Notes: generated from the sequence alone by a model not told the origin. A stretch of 64,000 nucleotides of DNA from CALBPI01 sp039821645 (GCA_039821645.1 JBCBNU010000006.1:1-64000); one strand, 5' to 3'. Numbered from the stretch's first letter, positions 28,812-38,297 are shown. Made by a program: numbers and translations.

Positions 28812-29990
28812 CTAGCGAGGTGCCAGCCCCACAAGGTGGGCGAGGTCCTTGAAGAAGATCCTCACGTGAGCAACTGGCTTGGCACGTACCAGCTTCTTGT
28901 TCATGTAGGCCTCCCAGGTCAGATGCTGAACATCCGGGTCACGGCAAATCTTGACGAACTTCTCGCGCCGCTTGTCGCTTGAGTACCAGAACTTCTGAAG
29001 GATGCCGAGAATAAAGAACACTCGCCCGTGCGCTTTACCGAACTGCTTACGCGCTTTGCGTAGCGCGCGTGCATCGCCGGTCTCGAGTGCCTCTGCAACC
29101 GACTCTGCTGCCAGTTTGCCGGTGTACATCGCGTAATAGATACCTTCTCCCGATGCTGGCGCGACAACACCAGCAGCATCGCCGGCGACAATCACGTCAC
29201 GACCGTTGTCCCACCGTTTCATCGGTTTCAAGGGGATCGGTGCCCCTTCAGTGCGGATGGTCTTGGCCTTCGCGAGCCCCGCCCGCTGTCGGAGCAGTGA
29301 TGTCGCGTTGCGTAGCGAGTAGCCCTGGTGATGGGTGCCCATGCCGACGCTTGAGCACTTGCCATGCGGGAATACCCAGCCATAAAAGTCGGGCGAAATG
29401 TCACCCTGGTAGTAAACGTCACAACGCTCGGGATCGAAATCGCCTTCGCCCGCGGGCGGTGACTCGATAATCTCGTGGTAGGCGAACACGTGGGGCACCT
29501 TGTCGGCGTTCTTGATACACGCCCGGGCAACGCGGGAACGCGCGCCATCAGCGCCGATGACATACCGCGCGGTGACCGTGTGTTGCTCACCCGAGTCGTT
29601 TTCTGTGAACGTGATTTGAGCGGGCTTGCCTTCTGCGCTCTCCACCCGATCACATTTGCCGTTGATGCGCGTCGCACCGTTGTGATGTGCACGCTCTCGA
29701 AGCCATTCATCGAATGAGCCGCGGTCGACCATCCCAACCCATCCACCGATATCCATGTCGACGGCTTCACCGGATGGCGAAATCATCCGCGCCAGCGTGA
29801 CTTTTGCTTCAAGTTGACTCTCCGGGATATCGAATTCCCTGACGAGAATCGGCGGGATCGCGCCACCACAAGGTTTGATACGCCCCTGGCGATCCAGTAG
29901 CAACACTCTGTGACCCTGCGAAGCAAGCTCATTCGCTGCGGTCGCTCCTGTCGGTCCGCCTCCGATCACTGCAACATCATAATCCGTCAT
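28812..29990 (-). CDS. bchP: Geranylgeranyl reductase
   Basis: A 392-residue flavoprotein that reduces the geranylgeranyl tail of bacteriochlorophyll to phytyl. The N-terminal FAD site is DVAVIGGGPTGATAANEL; then KPCGGAIPP, a typical BchP/ChlP motif, and the second nucleotide site VIVAGDAAGVVAPASGEGIYYAM. The start at 29990 removes a 14-residue upstream extension. It is the last gene of the minus-strand unit bchG - PucC-like gene - bchP. Confidence 0.95.
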   Translation of the reverse strand: MTDYDVAVIGGGPTGATAANELASQGHRVLLLDRQGRIKPCGGAIPPILVREFDIPESQLEAKVTLARMISPSGEAVDMDIGGWVGMVDRGSFDEWLRERAHHNGATRINGKCDRVESAEGKPAQITFTENDSGEQHTVTARYVIGADGARSRVARACIKNADKVPHVFAYHEIIESPPAGEGDFDPERCDVYYQGDISPDFYGWVFPHGKCSSVGMGTHHQGYSLRNATSLLRQRAGLAKAKTIRTEGAPIPLKPMKRWDNGRDVIVAGDAAGVVAPASGEGIYYAMYTGKLAAESVAEALETGDARALRKARKQFGKAHGRVFFILGILQKFWYSSDKRREKFVKICRDPDVQHLTWEAYMNKKLVRAKPVAHVRIFFKDLAHLVGLAPR

Positions 29991-30003
29991 TGATTGACTC
30001 CCG

Positions 30004-31314
30004 TTATCCCGTGGTGACTGCAGCGTGTTCACGCGGCAACTCGTCTGTTGTGCGAATACCCAGCGCCAATAGCGCAGCGATGAAGAAAAGGCCCGCCTGA
30101 ATAGAAAACACGGACGCGTAAGCGATCATCGTGTCGTCGGCGATCCAACGTGCAGCGTCGACCATCACGGCGCCGACCACTGAGCCAGCGCCCATCGCGA
30201 TCGCCTGTGCGCTGCCCCAGACGCCCATACGAATACCCTCGCGACCGGCGGTGCCCTGACCGACGAGATGCATCATGTTGCCCACAGCAGCGACAGCGAA
30301 AACACCGTTAGCGAATCCCAGCGCAAACACGGTCGCCACCACCGGCGTGATAGCCAATTGTGTAGGGGTCAATACCAGAGCGACCAGGCAAAGCGCGGAA
30401 GCGAGGCAGCCCCCCGCAACACCGGTGCGCAACGTCCGGATATTGCGACTGCCGATGATCCCCATCGCGATCATGCCGAGCAGAACACCCATGTTTTGCT
30501 TGCCGGTAAGGCTGGTAGATTCGGCTGGCGTCATACCGAGCACAGCGCCACCGAACGGCTCGAGCACCAGCTCCTGCAATCCATAGGCAAACATCGACAG
30601 GGCGATGAATAGTCCAAAAATACGGGTCTGCGGCTCAACCATCACTTGTTTGAGCGCCACCATAAACGGCGTTTTGCCGGTGTCGTACGTAGCCGATTCG
30701 ACCACGTCAGCATTGTTGTCTTCGATGCCCCATACCGCAGCGACACTGACCACGAATGCCACAGCACAAATGCCACCGATCACGGCGAGCATTCGCACCG
30801 TGCTGAACGGCTCGAGCAGTCTCGAGGCCACCTCAGTTGCGACCACGAAACCGAAAATCATGCAGCTCCAGGTGATGCAGGCAGCAGCGGCGCGCCGCTT
30901 CGGGACTACCTTAGCGGCGACCAACACCAGCAGAGAGGTGCCACCAGCGCCAACGCCAGAGCCGACAAGCACGAACGCAAACACGGCGATGGTCATGCCA
31001 AGAGGTGCTGAAACGCTCATCATGACCGTGCCGACCGCCGAGAGTGTGGCGCCGACGGCGAGCACGAACATGCCACCAATGATCCAGGTGGTTCGCCGCC
31101 CACCGGAATCAGATCCGTGTCCAAAGTGGGGGCGTAGCATCTGCATCGCGTAATGCACGGCCAAGAGACCGCCAGCAAACGCGGCAGGCAGCGCGAGCTC
31201 AACGACAATGACTCGATTGATGATCGAGGTCATCAAAACAAATATTGCGCCGAGGCACATCTGGACGGCGCCAAGCCGGAATATGCCGGTCCAGGAAAGC
31301 CCGGGGGGTCTCAT
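30004..31314 (-). CDS. PucC/BCD-family carrier (ORF428 type)
   Basis: A 436-residue, 12-helix protein of the bacteriochlorophyll-delivery branch of the MFS (PucC, LhaA, ORF428). It starts at 31314, overlapping the bchG stop by 4 bp (ATGA). Typical early sequence: RLGAVQMCLGAIFVLMTSIINRVIVVE, then LPAAFAGGLLAVHYAMQMLRP. The place between bchG and bchP matches ORF428 of Rhodobacter, thought to aid pigment or antenna assembly. The exact substrate is not proven. Confidence 0.9.
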   Translation of the reverse strand: MRPPGLSWTGIFRLGAVQMCLGAIFVLMTSIINRVIVVELALPAAFAGGLLAVHYAMQMLRPHFGHGSDSGGRRTTWIIGGMFVLAVGATLSAVGTVMMSVSAPLGMTIAVFAFVLVGSGVGAGGTSLLVLVAAKVVPKRRAAAACITWSCMIFGFVVATEVASRLLEPFSTVRMLAVIGGICAVAFVVSVAAVWGIEDNNADVVESATYDTGKTPFMVALKQVMVEPQTRIFGLFIALSMFAYGLQELVLEPFGGAVLGMTPAESTSLTGKQNMGVLLGMIAMGIIGSRNIRTLRTGVAGGCLASALCLVALVLTPTQLAITPVVATVFALGFANGVFAVAAVGNMMHLVGQGTAGREGIRMGVWGSAQAIAMGAGSVVGAVMVDAARWIADDTMIAYASVFSIQAGLFFIAALLALGIRTTDELPREHAAVTTG

Positions 31315-32210
31315 GACAGCCCGCGCATAGCGATCGCCGACACCATCATGCCGCTTACGTAAAGAGCGACCCCGGTAGCGTTGTACCAAGGCGCGTGGCG
31401 CTCGGGGTCTGACAACAGTCGAGGCATCAATGCGATTTGCACCAACGAAACCATCGCAACGGCTACGGCGAAATAAGAGGTGCCCCAAAACCAAAGCAAA
31501 CCCGCGACGATGAACTGCGGCACAACCATCAAGAGGCAAGCGAACCGGGCAGCGGTTTCCGGTCCTAACTGAACCGGCAACGAGCGAATACCCATGGCAC
31601 GGTCGCCCTCAAGCGCCTTGAAATCGTTCAGCGTCATGATGCCGTGTGCGCCGACGCTGTAGAGCAACGCCAGCAAAATGATTTCGGTTTGCGGCAATCC
31701 GCCGCTCATGACTGCGGCCGCCGTAAACCACGGCAGCCCCTCGTAGCAAAGCCCAACCGCGCTGTTGCCGAACCAACCGTTGCGTTTCAGTCGGAAAGGA
31801 GGAGCGCTGTAGGCCCAGGCCAACGCCAGTCCCAATGCCGAAGCGAGGAACACCCAAAACCCCAGCATTGCGGCCAAGATCATGGACAGGCCAGACCATC
31901 CGAGCGCCAGAATCCAGCCGACACGTTCGGATACACGACCTGAGGGTAGAGGCCGGTTTGGTTCATTGATGGCATCCACATGGCGGTCAAACCAGTCATT
32001 GACGACCTGACTCGTGCCACAAAGAAACGGCCCCGCGAGCAATACGCCACCGATGAGGAAGGGCAGTCGAGTCTCGACGGCGATGCCGGAAGCGACAACT
32101 CCACACGCGAACGCCCACATTGGCGGAAACCAGGTAACCGGCTTCAGCAACTCCAAAATGGAGAGCCAGTAAGGCGCCCCCTGCAGACTGACAGCTCTTG
32201 AATTGGGCAT
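31311..32210 (-). CDS. bchG: Bacteriochlorophyll synthase
   Basis: A 299-residue membrane prenyltransferase of the UbiA fold that joins bacteriochlorophyllide a to geranylgeranyl diphosphate. The diphosphate-binding motif is VVNDWFDRHVDAINEPNRPLP near 68-88, and the second Asp motif is NDFKALEGDRAMGIRSLP. It has about eight hydrophobic helices. A PpsR-type site lies 32-73 bp upstream of the start. Confidence 0.96.
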   Translation of the reverse strand: MPNSRAVSLQGAPYWLSILELLKPVTWFPPMWAFACGVVASGIAVETRLPFLIGGVLLAGPFLCGTSQVVNDWFDRHVDAINEPNRPLPSGRVSERVGWILALGWSGLSMILAAMLGFWVFLASALGLALAWAYSAPPFRLKRNGWFGNSAVGLCYEGLPWFTAAAVMSGGLPQTEIILLALLYSVGAHGIMTLNDFKALEGDRAMGIRSLPVQLGPETAARFACLLMVVPQFIVAGLLWFWGTSYFAVAVAMVSLVQIALMPRLLSDPERHAPWYNATGVALYVSGMMVSAIAMRGLS

Positions 32211-32241
32211 ACACGTTTAAGGTATACCCACGCCCGCAAAG

Positions 32242-32283
32242 CGTCAATCAAAAATGACACTTAAGTGTCAAAAAAACTAGACA
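32242..32283 (-). promoter_or_regulatory. Paired PpsR-type sites before bchG
   Basis: A perfect TGT-N12-ACA at 32266-32283 and an imperfect one (CGT-N12-ACA) at 32242-32259, 6 bp apart. The two halves meet in a 16-bp perfect palindrome, TGACACTTAAGTGTCA (32255-32270). Read on the minus strand, the stronger site contains TTGACA. PpsR/CrtJ is known to bind such paired sites. Binding here is inferred. Confidence 0.72.
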
Positions 32284-32303
32284 AGCAGAGGTTTTCGTCG
32301 AAT

Positions 32304-33740
32304 TCAGTTGCTGTCGGAGTTGTTCGCGCCATTGTTCAGGCCGTGGCGACGTAGTTTGACATAAAGACTCTGGCGGCTGAGTCCCAGCATTTCGGCGGCA
32401 GAAGCGCGATTGTCTGAGGTCATCTTCAATGCGGTTTCGATGCACATCTTTTCGATGATATCGGTGGTCTCCCTGACGAGGTCCTTGAGTGGGACTCGGC
32501 CAACGAGTTCGGTCATCTGCTCAACCGACTGGTGCAAGGTATCGCCCTTTTCGATCAGCTCGCCGGCTTCATTGTTTCTGCGGATGACACGTCGCACCAC
32601 ATAGCCGTATCGGGTGCCATCGTCCGTGTCGAGCACCGCTGCGGATAGCTCCACATCGACCGGTGCGCCGTACTCGACATTGACAGTTGTGAAGAACTGC
32701 CGAACCGCGCCACGCTGAACAAGACTCTTGCGCAGCACGCTGACGTCGACACCTGCCCGGCCGAGCCATTGGTCGAGCGGTTGGTTGTGGAGTTGGAATT
32801 GAGAGGCGACCTGGCACAAGGCGAGAAACGCCGGGTTAGCCGTAATGATCAGCCCGCTGTGGTCGGTAACTACCACGCCATCGGAGGAGTGCTCGATAAG
32901 ATCGAGTAGCAGATGATCGTGTTCGTTGTGCAGTCGTCCGGTGCGCGCGCTGTCCTCACTGACGAGCCGCAGCATGACCAGACGGTTGTTGTCGCGTTGT
33001 AGTCGGATGCCGCTGATCCAGACTTCGCGATCTTCGGATGCAGTCTTGACCTCAATCTGCGCTTCCTTGCCTGTCGAGCGAACGGTGTTCATGAGATCCA
33101 GTATCGGTCGATGCGAGTCCTCAGCAAAAAAGCGGTTCAGGTTGCCGCCAGCCAGTTTAGAGATTTTCTCATGGAGCAACTCGGCAGCCGACGGATTGGC
33201 TTCAACCACGCGCCCATTATCCGGGTCGACGATCAGGATGGCTTCGCGTGCATGCTGGAACAGAACGCGATAGCGAGCCTCGGCCTGTTGCAGTCTGCGG
33301 TAGTCATTCTCAATCGCGTGCTGCATATCCAGCAGCTGTTGTTGCATATCCGAGATCGGGCTCAGATCCTTGCCGATCGCCAGAATCAGGTCGCTATCAC
33401 CGGCTCGAATCGCAAGATAAAGCACGGGGATATCGCGTCTGGTTTCTTCGGTGGGGTGGTTTACCTGGCGCCAACGTCGATCAGACTGGGCCGAATTAGC
33501 AGCGTCTAGGAGACGTTCGATTTTCGGCAGGCTATCGTCCGAAACCGTGTCACTCCAGCGTTTTCCCACCCATTGGTCGGCGACTCGGCGCAGCGGTTGA
33601 TCGGCACCGAATGCCACATCGATGATCACACCTTCGGTGTTGATCAAAAGCGAAATATCATGCGATGCGCCGAGCAGCTCAGCCATCGATTCGTGACTAA
33701 TTTCCTTGAGTGCGCTCTGGTGACTCTTGAACGGAATCAT
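32304..33740 (-). CDS. ppsR: Photosynthesis repressor PpsR/CrtJ
   Basis: A 478-residue regulator that represses bch, crt and antenna genes in air. PAS-type regions lie near 18-125, 153-260 and 275-385, with a Gln-rich coiled linker (DMQQQLLDMQHAIEN) at about 131-150, and a Fis-type helix-turn-helix at about 443-467 (RASAAEMLGLSRQSLYVKLRRHG). Only two Cys are present: 309 and 433. Cys433, just before the HTH, sits where the redox Cys of CrtJ (420) and PpsR (424) lies. It is downstream of ppaA on the same strand (52-bp gap). Confidence 0.94.
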   Translation of the reverse strand: MIPFKSHQSALKEISHESMAELLGASHDISLLINTEGVIIDVAFGADQPLRRVADQWVGKRWSDTVSDDSLPKIERLLDAANSAQSDRRWRQVNHPTEETRRDIPVLYLAIRAGDSDLILAIGKDLSPISDMQQQLLDMQHAIENDYRRLQQAEARYRVLFQHAREAILIVDPDNGRVVEANPSAAELLHEKISKLAGGNLNRFFAEDSHRPILDLMNTVRSTGKEAQIEVKTASEDREVWISGIRLQRDNNRLVMLRLVSEDSARTGRLHNEHDHLLLDLIEHSSDGVVVTDHSGLIITANPAFLALCQVASQFQLHNQPLDQWLGRAGVDVSVLRKSLVQRGAVRQFFTTVNVEYGAPVDVELSAAVLDTDDGTRYGYVVRRVIRRNNEAGELIEKGDTLHQSVEQMTELVGRVPLKDLVRETTDIIEKMCIETALKMTSDNRASAAEMLGLSRQSLYVKLRRHGLNNGANNSDSN

Positions 33741-33792
33741 CGTTCGATGCCTGTGGTGGTGCTGGACGTGTGTGCCAGGTTACGCATTGAGG

Positions 33793-34677
33793 TCAGGGAC
33801 GCGCGAGGCGCCTTTTCGCAACCAACTCAGCGGTCTGGGCGATCAGACTGTCGTCGATCTCGTGAACCAGCAAGTCTGCTGCGAGGTCATCCGCCAGCTC
33901 GGGTTGGTTGAAGAGCAGTGATCCGCCCGCCAAAAGAACGACGTCGCTGTTTACGGCATTTTCTCTAAGCTCACGAATGGCGGTCTTCGCTTCCTTCAGG
34001 CTGCGCTCGCTGCCAATTGACAGGCCGATAACGTCGTAGGGTTCTTTGCTGACGAGCTCTATGAGTTCTTTTGTGTTCCGCGGTGTTCCTGACCAGACAG
34101 TCCATTCGTGTGCGCGAAAATGCTCCACGGCGAGATACACACCGAACGTGTGCTGCTCTCCAGGGGTGGTGGTCATCAGGATGCTGCGGCGGTCTTTCTT
34201 GTCTGCTGATTCATGGACCGGGAACAAAGGTGCAGTCGCGATGAAAAGGTGTCTTATTTTTGCGATTGCGATGGTGACTTCCGCAAAACCGCACTCATCG
34301 TTATCCCACATCTCGCCGAGTCTACGAGCAGCCGGAGCAAGCAGGTGCTGGTAGACCTCGATCAGGCTATGTTCGGTGAGCCTCAGACGATCGACGAAGT
34401 CGGCCGCGTCGTCGGAAGTTCGTGAGAGCAGAGCGCCCACGAACCCGTAGACGTCATATTCGGGCGTCTCAGTAGTCGCATCGCGCTCGTCCGAACGGTG
34501 TTGTGCTGTACTGAATCTCATATGCAGCTGAGGGATGATCCCTTGCTCAATAAGCCGCGACAGTGTTTTGAGCTCCTGTTCTTGATCGGCTTTTTTGTGC
34601 CCAAACAGCCGGCGGCTGTTCTCGATCAGCCGGCCAAAAAAGCCGCCGGCCCCATGTGGTCCGCTTTCCTGATTCAT
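33793..34677 (-). CDS. ppaA: B12-binding antirepressor PpaA/AerR
   Basis: A 294-residue protein with a helical cap (about 85-160) and a Rossmann-like cobalamin-binding domain (about 165-290). The cap has LGEMWDNDECGFAEVTIAIAKI, the light/B12 sensor pattern, and the cobalamin His occurs in GEQHTFG, equivalent to DxHxxG. AerR/PpaA antagonises PpsR/CrtJ in response to light and redox. ATG 34677 preferred over GTG 34683. Divergent from bchF, as in Rhodobacter. Confidence 0.92.
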   Translation of the reverse strand: MNQESGPHGAGGFFGRLIENSRRLFGHKKADQEQELKTLSRLIEQGIIPQLHMRFSTAQHRSDERDATTETPEYDVYGFVGALLSRTSDDAADFVDRLRLTEHSLIEVYQHLLAPAARRLGEMWDNDECGFAEVTIAIAKIRHLFIATAPLFPVHESADKKDRRSILMTTTPGEQHTFGVYLAVEHFRAHEWTVWSGTPRNTKELIELVSKEPYDVIGLSIGSERSLKEAKTAIRELRENAVNSDVVLLAGGSLLFNQPELADDLAADLLVHEIDDSLIAQTAELVAKRRLARP

Positions 34678-34773
34678 TGTCACCGCCCCAAATAACGACT
34701 AGTTCAAAAGTTACTCGGGAAATGCTGTCACCAGAAAAATGTGCCAGTTAAGTAGACACTTCTTCGTCAAGCA

Positions 34774-34830
34774 TGTCAACAAAAGATGACGTTTTGTTTT
34801 GTTGACACTCGCTCCAGCACCCCGTAAATT
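34774..34830 (+). promoter_or_regulatory. bchF promoter with PpsR-like sites
   Basis: TTGACA at 34802-34807, a 17-bp spacer and TAAATT at 34825-34830 form a good sigma-70-type promoter. The -35 is the right end of a CGT-N12-ACA site (34790-34807), and TGT-N12-ACG lies at 34774-34791; both miss the TGT-N12-ACA consensus by one base. The overlap with the -35 would let a repressor block RNA polymerase. The region also serves ppaA in the other direction. Confidence 0.65.
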
Positions 34831-34893
34831 CAACTGAGCGTCAGTGTTTATTGACATTGGTGTTGTAACAGATGGGGAGCAGTAGAGGCAAAG

Positions 34894-35424
34894 ATGGCAG
34901 ACCGCGAAGCCGCCACCAATAACTCTGCGACGCTGTACACCGTTGAACAGCGGCAGCGTCGTGACGCATCGGTCTGGACTTTTGTTCAGGGGGTGCTCGC
35001 GCCACTGCAGTTTCTCGTGTTTCTTGTCAGCCTCATCATGGTGCTGCGTTATCTGCACACCGGAGCGGGCGAGACACTCGCAACCGTCTCTGTCCTTCTC
35101 AAGACCGCTTTGTTGTACGCGATTATGATCACGGGTTCCCTCTGGGAGAAAGACGTGTTCGGTGAGTATCTGTTTGTCGACATGTTCTTCTGGGAAGACG
35201 TCGTCAGCATGCTCGTGATGATCCTGCATACCTGGTACGTGGTTGCAGTCCTTTTCGGATGGTACGGCGCGGTGGGCCAAAGCTACCTGGCCTTGGCGGC
35301 TTACTTCACCTATGTGATCAACGCTGCCCAGTTCTTATGGAAATTTCGGCTTGCCCGTCTTGGCGGCCAGTCGAAACAGCATTCAGGCCACGCTCCGGCG
35401 TCGGCAGCCGGAGGTGTCTCATGA
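34894..35424 (+). CDS. bchF: 3-vinyl bacteriochlorophyllide hydratase
   Basis: A 176-residue membrane protein that hydrates the 3-vinyl group on the way to bacteriochlorophyllide a. Family marks: YTVEQRQRRDASVWTFVQG at the start, LRYLHTGAGE, and WEKDVFGEYLFVDMFFWED in the middle; three to four hydrophobic helices. First gene of the long plus-strand superoperon; its stop overlaps the bchN start (ATGA). Confidence 0.96.
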   Translation: MADREAATNNSATLYTVEQRQRRDASVWTFVQGVLAPLQFLVFLVSLIMVLRYLHTGAGETLATVSVLLKTALLYAIMITGSLWEKDVFGEYLFVDMFFWEDVVSMLVMILHTWYVVAVLFGWYGAVGQSYLALAAYFTYVINAAQFLWKFRLARLGGQSKQHSGHAPASAAGGVS

Positions 35425-36698
35425 CAACCTCCGTACTTCAACCGCGTGAGCAGATGCAACGCCCGTCGGATGGGGTGTTGCGTGAGCGCGGTCAACGCGA
35501 AGTGTTCTGTGGCTTAACCGGCATCGTCTGGTTACACCGAAAGATGCAGGACGCTTTTTTCCTTGTGGTGGGTTCGAGAACCTGCGCACATCTGATCCAG
35601 TCAGCCGCGGGCGTCATGATCTTCGCGGAGCCGAGGTTCGCCACGGCAATCATTGACGACCGCGACCTGGCTGGGCTAGCTGATGCGAACGAGGAGCTTG
35701 ATAGGGAGGTAGAGCGCTTATTGACGCGCCGCCCTGATATCAAGCTCCTCTTTCTTGTCGGCTCGTGCCCTTCTGAGGTCATCAAACTTGATCTCGCCAA
35801 AGCCGCTCAGCGGCTTTCCGCGCAATTTATGCCGCAAGTTCGTGTACTTAACTATTCGGGCAGCGGCATCGAGACAACCTTTACTCAAGGCGAGGACGCC
35901 TGCCTCGCGGCGCTGGTGCCGGAGATGGCAGCGTCCGAGGACGAGCAACTCCTCGTGGTCGGCGCTCTTGCTGACATTGTTGAGGACCAGTTTCGCGAAC
36001 TGCTGACGTCGATGGGCATCGACAACATCAGTTTCTTGCCGATGCGTTCGCTCGGGGATTTGCCCTCGGTGGGCAGCAATACTCGTTATCTGTTGGCGCA
36101 ACCGTTTCTCACTGATACGGCGGCCGCGCTCGAACAGCGCGGTGCAACCCGAATACCGGCGCCATTCCCGATTGGCGAGCATGGCACGACGGGATGGCTG
36201 GCAGCCGCTGCGCGCCACTTTGGTGTATCGGAGCGACGTTTCGACTCGGTCACTGCGGCACCACGGGCACGCGCTCGAGCAGCCGTTGAGAGCCAACGCA
36301 AAACGCTCTCGGGAAAGCGCATCTTTTTCTTCCCGGACTCGCAGCTCGAAGTGCCTCTGGCTCGGTTTCTACACGAAGAACTCAATGTCGAGCTGACCGA
36401 GGTCGGTACGCCGTACCTGCATCGTCAGCATCTCGCCGATGAGCTTGCACGTTTACCGGAGTCAGTCACGCTGAGCGAAGGGCAGGACGTTGAGAAGCAG
36501 CTCGATCGTTGTGAAGCGGAATCCCCGGATCTGGTCGTTTGTGGCTTGGGTCTTGCGAATCCGTTGGAAGCGCAGGGCGTGACCACCAAGTGGTCGATTG
36601 AACTCGTGTTCTCTCCCATCCATGGCTATGAGCAGGCGGGCGATTGCGCCGAGCTGTTCGCAAGGCCCCTGCGACGTTCAACGTTACTGGCGGTCTGA
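35421..36698 (+). CDS. bchN: Dark-operative protochlorophyllide reductase, subunit N
   Basis: A 425-residue NifD-like subunit. With BchB it forms the catalytic heterotetramer that reduces ring D of protochlorophyllide, fed by BchL. Conserved Cys for the N-B [4Fe-4S] cluster are seen in EVFCGLTG, SRTCAHLIQ and GSCPSEVIKLD. ATG 35421 overlaps bchF by 4 bp. Normal length. Confidence 0.97.
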   Translation: MTTSVLQPREQMQRPSDGVLRERGQREVFCGLTGIVWLHRKMQDAFFLVVGSRTCAHLIQSAAGVMIFAEPRFATAIIDDRDLAGLADANEELDREVERLLTRRPDIKLLFLVGSCPSEVIKLDLAKAAQRLSAQFMPQVRVLNYSGSGIETTFTQGEDACLAALVPEMAASEDEQLLVVGALADIVEDQFRELLTSMGIDNISFLPMRSLGDLPSVGSNTRYLLAQPFLTDTAAALEQRGATRIPAPFPIGEHGTTGWLAAAARHFGVSERRFDSVTAAPRARARAAVESQRKTLSGKRIFFFPDSQLEVPLARFLHEELNVELTEVGTPYLHRQHLADELARLPESVTLSEGQDVEKQLDRCEAESPDLVVCGLGLANPLEAQGVTTKWSIELVFSPIHGYEQAGDCAELFARPLRRSTLLAV

Positions 36699-38263
36699 TG
36701 AAACTCACGCTCTGGACATACGAGGGACCTACGCATGTCGGCGCGATGCGAGTTGCGACCGCAATGCGCGATGTACATTACGTGTTGCACGCACCGCAGG
36801 GAGATACCTACGCAGATTTGTTGTTCACAATGATCGAACGCAAGTCGACGCGTCCACCGGTGACTTACACGACGTTTCAGGCGCGTGATCTTGGCGGCGA
36901 TACCGCCACATTGTTCCAGGATGCGGCGCGCGCGGCCTACGAGCGTTTTCAGCCGTCGGCGATGTTGGTCGGCGCTTCTTGTACGGCCGAGCTGATTCAG
37001 GATGACCCGGGTGGGCTTGCTGAGGGGATGGGGCTCCCGGTCCCGGTCATTCCTTTGGAGCTGCCTTCTTATCAGCGCAAGGAAAACTGGGCTGCGGCAG
37101 AGACGCTTTACCATCTTGCACGAGGACTTGCCGGCGCGGCGGCGCAGCGGGTTCGCGAGCAAGGTATGCCCGAGCCTGACCCGAATCGCAGACCGCGGTG
37201 CAATGTCCTCGGCCCGACAGCGCTCGGCTTCCGTCATCGCGATGATTTGATGGAAGTGCGCGGTATTCTTGATCGCCTCGGCGTCGATGTGAATGTCGTG
37301 GCACCCATGGATGCGTCTGCTGCTGACGTTGCTCGATTGGGCGACGCGGACTTTAACGTCGTCATGTACCCCGAGACCGGTCTGACCACGGCAACATGGC
37401 TCAAGCGCGCATTCCGGCAGCCAATGACCACCATTGTGCCGATTGGGGTTAATGCGACAACAGAGTTCATTCGAGAGGTCGCTGAACTTGCAGGTGTCGA
37501 CCCTGAGCCTGCATTGCAGGATGGTCGTTCGAGGCTGCCGTGGTATTCGCGGTCCGTTGACTCGACGTACCTTACCGGCAAACGCGTGTTCATTTTTGCA
37601 GACGCCACTCATGCACTCGCCGCTGCCCGCGTTGCATCCGAGGAGCTCGGATTTGAGGTCGTTGGGCTCGGTACCTACTCACGCGAGTTCGCGCGTGAGG
37701 TTCGCGCCAAGGCGAGTGAGCTCGGGTTGGAAGCATTGATCACCGACGATTATCTCGAGGTTGAGCAAGCTGTCAGCGAGGTCGAGCCTGAGCTCGTGCT
37801 CGGAACGCAAATGGAGCGCCATATCGCGAAACGATTGGGTATCGGCTGCGCAGTCATATCCGCGCCCATGCATGTGCAGGATTTTCCGGCATCGCACGCG
37901 CCGCAGATGGGTTACGCCGGTGCGAATTTTCTCTTCGATACGTGGGTTCATCCATTGATGATGGGTCTGGAAGAGCATCTTCTTGGCATGTTCCGAGAGG
38001 ACTTCGAGTTCGGCAATGGCGCTATGCCATCGCACCTCGGTCACGCATCCGGTCAGTCTGAAGTTCGGCCTGCCACGCAGACGGTGGATACCGATCCGGA
38101 CGATCCGATTTGGGCCAGTGATGCAGAGAAAGAACTCGGCAAGATTCCGTTTTTTGTTCGGGGAAAAGCACGACGTAACACCGAGCGTTACGCGCGCGAG
38201 CAGGGACTAACAACTATAAGCGTCGACACGTTGTACGACGCCAAGGCGTATTACGCCCGTTGA
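36698..38263 (+). CDS. bchB: Dark-operative protochlorophyllide reductase, subunit B
   Basis: A 521-residue NifK-like partner of BchN, beginning MKLTLWTYEGPTHVGAMRVA. GASCTAELIQDDPGGLA holds its cluster-related Cys. A C-terminal PCP_red-like domain (WASDAEKELGKIPFFVRGKAR) is present as expected. The start overlaps the bchN stop by 1 bp. In most purple bacteria bchH follows; here bchL follows after 34 bp. Confidence 0.97.
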   Translation: MKLTLWTYEGPTHVGAMRVATAMRDVHYVLHAPQGDTYADLLFTMIERKSTRPPVTYTTFQARDLGGDTATLFQDAARAAYERFQPSAMLVGASCTAELIQDDPGGLAEGMGLPVPVIPLELPSYQRKENWAAAETLYHLARGLAGAAAQRVREQGMPEPDPNRRPRCNVLGPTALGFRHRDDLMEVRGILDRLGVDVNVVAPMDASAADVARLGDADFNVVMYPETGLTTATWLKRAFRQPMTTIVPIGVNATTEFIREVAELAGVDPEPALQDGRSRLPWYSRSVDSTYLTGKRVFIFADATHALAAARVASEELGFEVVGLGTYSREFAREVRAKASELGLEALITDDYLEVEQAVSEVEPELVLGTQMERHIAKRLGIGCAVISAPMHVQDFPASHAPQMGYAGANFLFDTWVHPLMMGLEEHLLGMFREDFEFGNGAMPSHLGHASGQSEVRPATQTVDTDPDDPIWASDAEKELGKIPFFVRGKARRNTERYAREQGLTTISVDTLYDAKAYYAR

Positions 38264-38297
38264 GGGACACCGCGGCAACGCCGCAAGGATTAAGACC

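Noticed and set aside
36626..37612. 328-codon open frame opposite bchB
   Set aside because: Antisense to a conserved gene, with no recognisable protein family.
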